From Rugalucina vietnamica (Eukaryota; Mollusca; Bivalvia; Lucinida; Lucinidae): a stretch of DNA of 64,000 nucleotides. The translations under genes and the position numbers were made by a program. Every line of letters begins with the position of its first letter. Positions within the stretch are counted from its first letter, which is position 1. Location of the stretch: the NCBI GenBank assembly GCA_964017185.1, contig OZ024871.1, forward strand, positions 28,806,488 through 28,870,487. The letters are read 5' to 3'. The notes under the pieces were generated by a model. It was given only the letters and a program-made list of their open reading frames with translations, made no database searches and was not told the origin of the DNA. Below are positions 56,660 to 64,000 of this stretch, piece by piece.

Positions 56660-57012
56660 TTACTGGGCCTCTCGCAAAAATTGACGTCATCGCGTAACGT
56701 GCATATGAATTAACGTTATATTGTGACGTCATCATGACGTTGAAGTTTGCACCGAAATCAGCATTTTAAAACGTCGTTAGCTAACGTCATTTTTTTCGCG
56801 CCATTTTAGGTTCATGAAAACCTGGACAATTTATCGAAAGTTTTGCATAAAATAGTTGTATAAGAACGATCAAACATGTTCTTTCTGATGCATTAACATC
56901 TGCTGGGCCCCGAGCGAGACGTTAAAACCCTCGCCTTTCAGGCTCAGGCTCGATTTTTAACGCCTCCCTCGTGGCCCAGCAGATGTTAATTCAAAGAAAA
57001 CCATGTTTGATC
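56660..57012. mobile_element. foldback hairpin element beside GACGT motifs
   Basis: Arms of ~70 bp (56868-57012) run from GATCAAACATGTTCTTTC to its mirror and include AACATCTGCTGGGCC. The loop is CTTTCAGGCTCAGG. The left flank has GACGT motifs (TTGACGTCATCGCG, GTGACGTCATCATGACGTTG). It is the third unit of the kind seen at 5080 and 7830. Confidence 0.7.
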
Positions 57013-57619
57013 CCTATATCATTGGCTTAAAGTTAAGCATAATTTGAAATTTGGTATTTTAATTTCTAGAAGTGTTGAACAAACACATGTTTACTTTGAA
57101 TAAGAAAACAAAGATAGAAAACGTTGTTCCGTACATGGTGTGCAGAAAATCAGAAAGTCCTAAATTGATTACAAACGAATTGTACTTAAAATGGCACCTT
57201 ATGTGCACAATCCGGAAGTTCACCTTCATGCTGACCATTTTGGACTTTATGTTTAATTACACTAAGAAATAAACTATAATCAAAATATTTGCCAAAGTTC
57301 AAGCAAAACAAGCCATATACATATATGATGAAAGTGTGAATTTTCCTACAAAATAGCGTTACCTGAAAAAGTAAATTTGGGTCTATGTTTTCATTTCGAA
57401 ACAAATTGACTTAAATTAACTACCGTTGTAAAGGGAAATGAATAGGGGGTACTTAAAGGCATGTGCCAGATTTCACAATCGTTAAACAAGGGTAAAACAG
57501 TTAGAAAGTATGTATCATACCTTTTTCACCTGTCAAATACCCGCCATTTTATGAGGTAGCCTGTGTTTCCTAAAACGAGTGCCTGTGCGTTTCAGATGTT
57601 GCCTATGCGCTTACCAATG
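57013..57619. other. no recognised feature
   Basis: Overlapping 66- and 72-codon frames on opposite strands (57072-57404) show no domain. Confidence 0.4.
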
Positions 57620-58460
57620 ACCAGTGTGTACTTATACAAAGAGAACATATCATACGCCGACCTAGCACTAGTTACCCAAACTTAACTAGAATATCGAAAC
57701 GTACATAAGGTGCAAAAACACAACAATGCAACACAGCAACATAAAGCTAAGATGCAAACAACACAATAATTAAACACCACAACATAAAACAATTAGAACC
57801 ACTACAGAAGTATCGCCTTGGAGCGATCAGTTGTATAAAATTTCTGGGGGCTTAAACCAGTTTTAGAGCTTCTCCTTACATGCATTTGATTTTTGTTTGT
57901 TTTTAGCCATTATTGATTGCTATTACAATGAGTTTTCTTATCCCATTTTGTGAAGCACTTCTTTCCCGCCTGGTTACTGCTGGTTGGGTGTGTTTGTGTA
58001 CATACATGTAATATATGAAAACGTACATACGGTGCAAACAGCACAAATATGCAACACCAAAGCATAAAACAATAAGAACCACAACATAAGTATGCCCTTG
58101 AAACGATACGTAATATAACATTACTAGAGGCTTCATTAGATTTTACAGGCATCACCCTCCGCTTCTGTAGAGGTTCAATATTTAGTTAGTTGTGCAGTCC
58201 TAATGGTGAATCTCTAACTACATGTATTTAATGAATCATCAAGAGCAAACAAATATATTATAATAAACACCATGATGAATCAGAAACGAGGACTCACAGA
58301 TACTATAAGCGGCCCTGCGATTTGATATCTTTGGGAAGCTAAGCAAATCAATGAAGATCTTGAGTAAAAGAAAAGCACCAGTTGAACCCCGGTGGGCAAA
58401 GCAACAGACATGACGCTCCGGTCCAAATAGCTTTAAGTCACGGCCAGCGTAGAGTTGAAA
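57620..58460 (+). repeat. R1 dispersed repeat, two adjacent partial copies
   Basis: R1 phrases occur twice: AGAAGTATCGCCTTGGAGCG near 57800, and ACGTACATACGGTGCAAACA with CCCTTGAAACGATACG near 58020-58110. GACTCACAGATACTATAAGC and ACGCTCCGGTCC follow. The minus frames at 57903-58155 are readings of the repeat. Confidence 0.6.
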
Positions 58461-58469
58461 TGATGTTTA

Positions 58470-58720
58470 CCAGGCATTGTGTGTTTTACTGTAAAATGTA
58501 ACATCGCAAAAATAAAAATCTGCAGTAATGCACGTTTTTGAATTTTGCGAAATGTTACACTCTGTTATTGTATCAAATAGAAATTTTATTGAGAAAATAT
58601 TTAATGGCTTGCAACATTATACTTTCCCACAAAAGCTTTTACGAGAAAGCACTGAATGATCCTGAATGTCTCCACTAATGCTTTAAAACCACAATTTATG
58701 ACAACATTGTTTGCAAAATC
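58470..58720. repeat. R2 dispersed repeat
   Basis: GCAGTAATGCACGTTTTTGA, AATTTTATTGAGAAAATATT and TTTTACGAGAAAGCACTGAA match the other copies. Confidence 0.6.
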
Positions 58721-59036
58721 ATTCTGCTTGTGATACATGTAGATAAAATATGATATAAGTAGCAATGCTTCTGATAAAGCAAATAGGGATTTTTTTCCAT
58801 TTTCTTCATAACACCATTATCTGATGTATATCTCAATTAATAACTCTTCTTTCCATTAGTTGTCGTTCACTTATTGTGAGATTAATTGGTATGGCATATA
58901 AATATGTTACACTCTTTCTCCTAATTGGGTCTAAGACTTTTTCAGGGATGATAGCTTCATATTTCTTCAACTCAGTAGAATCCAGTGGAACCATTATAAT
59001 TTGAGAAGTAATTTCAACTGGTATATTGAGCCGCCT
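58721..59036 (-). other. repeat-like stretch with an unrecognised open frame
   Basis: A minus-strand frame (59078-58833, 81 codons) begins inside the MITE-B at 59037 and continues as IPVEITSQIIMVPLD ... KKYEAIIPEKVLDPI. It is not a family I know. The DNA around 58925-59000 resembles 6005-6080, so this may be a decayed mobile-element exon. Confidence 0.3.
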
Positions 59037-59262
59037 CGTGGGAAAACCAACAATGTGGTTTCCGAACAGGTCCGACACAAACCGGCCTATACAAGTACAG
59101 AAAAGAGCTAGAAGCTTGAAATTTCGGATTTAAGTAGAAGAGGAATTGTACTATCCGAGTAGCGAAAACAAAGGCGCTGATCAGCTTCGCGGTTACCGCG
59201 AAGCTGATATGCGCCTTTGTTTTCGCCTATGCAGATTGCTGGTTTTCCCATGGGACGGCTCA
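59037..59262. mobile_element. MITE-B, full-length copy
   Basis: Ends TGAGCCGCCTCGTGGGAAAA and TTTTCCCATGGGACGGCTCA. The centre CTTCGCGGTTACCGCGAAG is a perfect palindrome. Overall closest to the copy at 3855. Confidence 0.82.
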
Positions 59263-59644
59263 TATGATTTTGCTTCGGTTTTGATAAAGTCGAAAAGACG
59301 CCTTCGTATAGTGAGAACGGTAACTAACACGTAGGGCAAACGGGATTGTCCTCATGTAAACGTCATCTGGTCAGAATGACCAAAACACGCTTTCGAGTTT
59401 GAAAACAATAGGTGATGATTCTTCTGACTGCTAGAATCGACAAATCCCTACGTACCTGGTTGAAATAGACACAGCTTGCAGCAATAAATAAAGTACACAA
59501 TGTACTGACGCAAAAACATTAGAAGTGGTCATTATAATTGGCAAGAGAGGCATGTCGGATTTGGTAGTTTATGTTGATCAAATAGTCTCAGCCCAGTAAA
59601 GTCAGTGTGCAACGTTCAGGTTGAAATCGTGATTTAATGCAGAT
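59263..59644. other. no recognised feature
   Basis: I see nothing that I can assign here. Confidence 0.4.
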
Positions 59645-60070
59645 AAAGGTTAAAATAGGCAAAGATCAGGAAATGGCGCAATCTTAAAGAAATTCCCACT
59701 CCAAAAACCGAGGTGGGGAAATACTAAATTGACAATACTTATACAAAGGGAACATATGGTAAGCCGAGTGAGCAGCTTTTTTTCCAAAAAGGCGGCCACT
59801 CAGTTACCCGAACATTCCTTAGTATGTGAAAACGTACATAAGATGCAAACAGTACAAAAATCAACACCAAAACATAAAGCAACTAGAACCACAACAGAAG
59901 TATCAAATTGGAAGAATCAGTAAGATAATATTAGTGGCGGGCTCAATCGATTTTATATCGCCATAACCTCACCCTCACCTTCTGCGGTGGTTCACAACAT
60001 TTAGATAGTTGTTCGGTCCTCGTAGCGAATAACTAGTCAATAAATCAATGCAGGCTACTAGTCAATGCAG
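59645..60070 (+). repeat. R1 dispersed repeat
   Basis: AGGCAAAGATCAGGAAATGG, CCACTCCAAAAACCGAGGTG, GAGTGAGCAGC and TTCGGTCCTCGTAGCGAAT appear in R1 order. Confidence 0.65.
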
Positions 60071-60084
60071 AAGCCCGCGTAATA

Positions 60085-60440
60085 TTGCATGCAATGCCGT
60101 TATAAAACTATACATTTCTCTTCTATCAATAATTTAATACCTGAATATGGAGTAGTTGACATTAGCTATTTTTCTCACAAGTCAGTCTGGCTATTTTCTG
60201 TCTAGAATTAAGTGAGACAAATAATCAAAGAACGTCATCAACCAATGTTTACATAAGAGGAATTGTGACCTATTAGTCTTTCAGGTTGACGTCCACGTTT
60301 GGCCTCTTTATCCATTTTGTAGGATAAACCCAAAAGCCGTGTGGATATAATTGCCATATCTCTAGATTTGAGATTGTGTACATTCAGACGATGTGCCCGA
60401 GAATTTTGGGACATGAGAACTAAGAGGTCAAACACACTGT
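60085..60440 (+). repeat. R8 dispersed repeat
   Basis: It is colinear with 23410-23690 (GACATTAGCTATTTTTCTCA, ATAAGAGGAATTGTGACC). Confidence 0.5.
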
Positions 60441-60974
60441 GAAGATACTTTTGACTGGTTAACTAACTTAATTTTGTATATATATATTTATTTTCTTCAT
60501 TTTGTGACCAAAACATGTACGTAAACTTACACGTTTAAAACGACAAGGAACCTGTCCAGGCAGTGACAAATTCATGCCCCAACCGCGAAGGGTGGAAACA
60601 AACGAATAACGAAGGGATGCCCTTAATCTAGAATCCCTTTAGTATTAGCAATGGGCGTCTTTTATATCATAAGGATGAAAAAAAAAAAAAACAACAACAA
60701 TTTTTGCTTGTCAAAGATTGTTGTCAAGTTACTAAGCTAGATCGTCTGTTGTTTCATCAGAATACTGTATTTATTTTCACTTACATCTGAGGTTCTCATA
60801 CCAAAGAGTACAATCTTACTATCCGACAGCTTCTAACCATTACTAGCCGAGTCCTCTATCTATTATGCGGTTATACACCTCTGTGGTGGGAGTAACTAGG
60901 GTTTCTTAGCCCTGCTCAAACACCAACACCACTCTGAATTTGTGTTGAATTTCGTCAAGCATAATCGCATCTCC
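60441..60974. other. no recognised feature
   Basis: A short A tract at 60678-60690 and nothing else notable. Confidence 0.4.
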
Positions 60975-61561
60975 TAAGGACTAGGGCATTTAACGCCTGA
61001 TTTTGGCCTCAGATTTTGCTAAAAAATAAATTTTGGAATTTAGGTGAGAAAACTATTCCTTAAGACAGCCATATGTCTCCTCTATTTAAAACAAGAACAA
61101 GTATTTCATTTATCCTACAAGCGTTGCCATGGCAACGCCCAGAAGAACCATAGATAGAGCACATTCTGCACTTTTTGGTCTATTTTTGACCATTTCTGAA
61201 CACATTTTTTAATTTTTAACTGCCAGCCCACACTTCGAACAAAATTATACTTAGCATACAATATCTCTGGATGATACTTCATAATTATTTCACAATAAGA
61301 AATTGTTCGTCGTGTGAGCCGGTAGTTGAAAATGATTTTGAATGGTGAAAAATAGACACAAAATTGCAAAAAGGGACATTTCTATGCTTTTTGGAGGGTT
61401 GCCATGGCAACATGTGTAATTTGAATGTGATAGTTGTGCTAGAAAATATAAACAGGGACCTATACCTGCTATTTGCAATACGTTTCTGCTCAAAATTCCA
61501 AAATTCAGTTTTTTATAAACACATGAGGCCGAAATCAGGCCTTAAATTCCCTAGGCCTTTA
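60975..61561. mobile_element. MITE with ~75-bp TIRs and two X-box palindromes
   Basis: The left terminus AAGGACTAGGGCATTTAACG continues to CAAATTTTGGAATTTAGG-like sequence and pairs with the mirror ending AAATTCCCTAGGCCTTT at 61560. Inside are two copies of GTTGCCATGGCAAC (61123-61136 and about 61399-61412), each a perfect palindrome matching the RFX X-box consensus. It is non-coding; the 84- to 89-codon frames across it overlap on both strands. Confidence 0.68.
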
Positions 61562-61742
61562 ACTATTCATTCGAAAATGTGTACCCATTATTTTCCACCT
61601 TGTTCGATGCTATTCACGTGGCAATCGAATTGAGAAGGAGGAAGCGCAGCATGGTTCAATTTAGATTTTAATGGTCTTCCTGTTGCGTGGTTGATTTTGC
61701 ATGTGAATTATTCTGCAAAAATCTTTCTTTAAATATGCAAGA
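61562..61742. repeat. R4 dispersed repeat, diverged
   Basis: CAATCGAATTGAGAAGGAGG and TTAATGGTCTTCCTGTTGCG match R4. It directly abuts the preceding MITE, which therefore inserted at or beside R4. Confidence 0.6.
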
Positions 61743-62810
61743 GATAGCTTCACGAAGGAACCAATAAAGCCGTAAATATGTTGTCCAAATCGATGCATTT
61801 TAATGCAAACACATTAAACTGAGGAGGATAAACCATTAAAAAAGAAGAAGAAAATAACTTTGTTAAAACACAATGCAGAATTAATATACAGTCAGACATA
61901 AGTTAAGCATCACCCTAACATTATTCTGGAAACGATATTGAGATAACAGTTACTTCATAACAACAATTATTCTATGAAGGCATTTTAACCACTGTCTTTT
62001 CTTGATCTGTTAGAACTGTCAGAATGACATTTGCCCCAATCGCTTATATTCTGTTGGGTCATTTATACACTTATCCATGTTTTTGGGCTATGTCCTTAGT
62101 AATTGTATAATTCATCAATAACTATTCGAGTTGAATTTGTATAAGCTCGAAATTAAACTAGAGTTAAAATATAGACAAGTTCCAAGAGGCATTTTGATAT
62201 ACTCAATGTTTTATGGAGGTTACAGGAATAGCCATCAAAACTTATTCGCTAGTTATTTAAGCATTACCTTTTTTACTATGTATCATGCCGTTCCTGAACC
62301 TTTTATAACTGTTGGTATCAGAAATATCAGTTTGCATTTTCATGGTGGTTAGGGTGGATTTGACATTGTATCAAAATGACATTAACATTTTACACTTTTT
62401 TGACGATTTGGATATTTCAAATTTCTGGGCTATTTCAAGGTATGTTTTCATAGTCAGTATCAAGTTTATTGTAAATTATCATTGATGTATCAAATGTCAT
62501 AAATGTCACAAGTCGAAATGGTTTGTCTGGTTCATTCTGGCACATATTCCAAGATATGTTGTAGTTGCACTTGAATCATAAAGCACTCTGCATTGTGTAC
62601 AGCGGCTCCATGCAAAACGAGGTACAGTACATGTACCAAACTTGTGTGTTTTGCATTCATGGAGGGTAGGGTACTACATCCATTTCGTACGACTAACGTT
62701 ATTATGTCTTCGACAGCTGCTAAATACCACTTTACTCCTAAATAATCACGCTTGGTTTCAAAACATACATGGTAAAGAAATGTCATCTGTTGAAAAGTTT
62801 TGATACAATA
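61743..62810. other. unassigned sequence
   Basis: A 95-codon minus frame (62819-62532) contains VEDIITLVVRNG and PSMNAKHTS. I do not recognise a family. No repeat partner is found. Confidence 0.4.
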
Positions 62811-62812
62811 TA

Positions 62813-63749
62813 TACACATGGAAATAAGTTAGGGAACACCTGTAATAATGTGACTACCACCTTTGGACTGTATATATCCTTCTTTGTAAAATATATGAAG
62901 AATGTTTTGACAACTTGTCAGAATCTGTAATATCCAAAGTTGCTTCTATGTGGAAATGGTTAGCATCAAACATTATCTGTGGCGGACAGCGGCTATCTTT
63001 GATTAAGAATTTTTTTGCTAAATTTAAGAAACACACTGCTAGTCGTTGCCATAACTTCATCATTTGAACTCGCATTGTCGTAATTTTTCGCAAGCATAAA
63101 TCTGAGACATTGCTTGTTGAACACTGATCACAAATTCTTTATTTTCTGACCGACTGTCGGCGGTAGGTCCATACTTTCCCCAGGGTAGGTTTCTTGGTCA
63201 AGTTTTGTTCTTTGGGTATACATTTTGCAGGTTGTAAATGTTGGGTCAGATATTCGATATGACCCTTTAGGAATCCAAACATGAACGTTCTGGTTATAGT
63301 GCCCTAGCGGAATTATTCTTTTACGGCTTTATTTGCAAAATATCCAAGAATTTTTCTTTCCATAGACATCAATGCAAACAGTAGATTTTGTATGATTAGC
63401 TGCTTTAGAGATGACGCATGAAGTTTAAGGTCCGAAGTCGTTTCTTCATTCAGAACGATCAGATTCAACATTTTATTCCTGTTTTGCTGTCAAAAATTGA
63501 GTTTTGCGGAGTGCAGAAGCAAAAAGGTAAACTTGTATTCCGTAAAAGTGAAGTTTTTCACATATGGCATATTGTATCCTCCGTAGTACAAAGACAAAAT
63601 GTTGTGAATTTACATAAAATGGTCTGTAGCTAGGCCAAGGTATGAAATATATGTGATAAAAATTTCAGTATCGCCAGAAAAAAGGAAAACGGATTTTTTC
63701 AAACTTTCCCCAAGAGCTAAAAGTGTTCCCTAACTTATTTCCATGTGTA
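62813..63749. mobile_element. TA-flanked element with ~28-bp TIRs
   Basis: TACACATGGAAATAAGTTAG, then GGAACAC, and its exact mirror GTGTTCC, then CTAACTTATTTCCATGTGTA, bound 937 bp with TA on each side. This is typical in form of Tc1/mariner-like elements. On the minus strand broken frames contain VHVWIPKGSYRIS and EVMATTSSVFL but no DDE signature that I can identify, so it is a non-autonomous or internally deleted copy. Confidence 0.7.
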
Positions 63750-63751
63750 TA

Positions 63752-64000
63752 TTTAGGTGATGCTGTGATGTCTAACTGTATATAATGAACAATTGATCTT
63801 TATAGTGTGATGTTTGTAAACGCTGACCAAAATCAGGAGCAAACAGACATAGATATACCGAAACATTATGTTAGTCGAAGGTGTTTCAAGTTCCCAAAAT
63901 GTGATCACACAGTTGCCTTTACCGAACCAAACATGATTTTACATTCAGAATATACTGACATCACTGTAAATGACGTCAAAACGAGAGACAGAGGACATGT
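63752..64000. other. no recognised feature, window edge
   Basis: GACATCACTGTAAATGACGTC near the end could be the start of another GACGT-rich unit cut by the window. Confidence 0.35.

Noticed and set aside
61900..62360. Possible TIR pair (ACCCTAAC near 61911 and GTTAGGGT near 62347)
   Set aside because: Only about eight bases match, which is expected by chance in this length.

Overview
The window looks like nuclear DNA from a lophotrochozoan animal, most likely a marine bivalve. The evidence is an AT-rich, gene-poor sequence packed with tRNA-derived SINEs, palindromic MITEs, long microsatellites and a ~450-bp-unit repeat carrying the block GCCATGGCGGCCATCTTGG, which I know from clam and mussel genomes. 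I do not name a species. I see no rRNA, no CRISPR, no prokaryotic features and no conserved single-copy host gene. Nearly every feature is a mobile element or its debris, apart from a small chromodomain gene.

Left part (1-17.7 kb): nested MITEs (families A and B, both with a palindromic centre), foldback hairpins beside GACGT-rich sequence, a 676-bp element with subterminal CGTGCG-type arrays (8221-8896), a Leu-tRNA-like SINE, and a complete young non-autonomous LTR retrotransposon (11044-15864, minus strand). The LTR element has a primer site, polypurine tract, 4-bp target duplication and a reconstructable empty site.

Middle-left (17.7-29 kb): a SINE with a 13-bp target duplication is split by a tandem array of 374-bp units. 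Each unit carries a complete type I hammerhead ribozyme on the minus strand (18311-18356, 18685-18730, 19059-19104), which is a retrozyme-like array. About 3 kb away lies a broken Penelope-like reverse transcriptase fragment (22113-22545), the enzyme class often proposed to move such RNAs.

Centre (29-47.2 kb): a head-to-tail tandem duplication of ~8.97 kb (29275-38258 and 38263-47225) with a 4-base filler (TCTT) at the junction. The copies differ by only about seven substitutions plus microsatellite lengths. Each carries, on the minus strand, a two-exon chromodomain gene (213 codons, splice sites visible) and, downstream, a broken DDE-type transposase whose N-terminus is built from a 15-bp minisatellite (SRRNG repeats). 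The first copy keeps a C-terminal SAP-like motif; the second copy lost it at the breakpoint. The same 15-bp repeat recurs ~340 bp away in inverted orientation.

Right part (47.2-64 kb): more A and B MITEs, a second long bivalve repeat, a cluster of a 15-mer (GTAACGGAGTTGACA), a 3.37-kb TTAA-flanked element with long subterminal CGTATG arrays (52430-55797), a TA-flanked element (62813-63749) and a MITE with ~75-bp inverted termini holding two perfect X-box palindromes. Working names R1-R5, R8, L-rep, MITE-A/B and SINE-A/B/C are mine; they denote families recognised by comparing parts of this window with each other.
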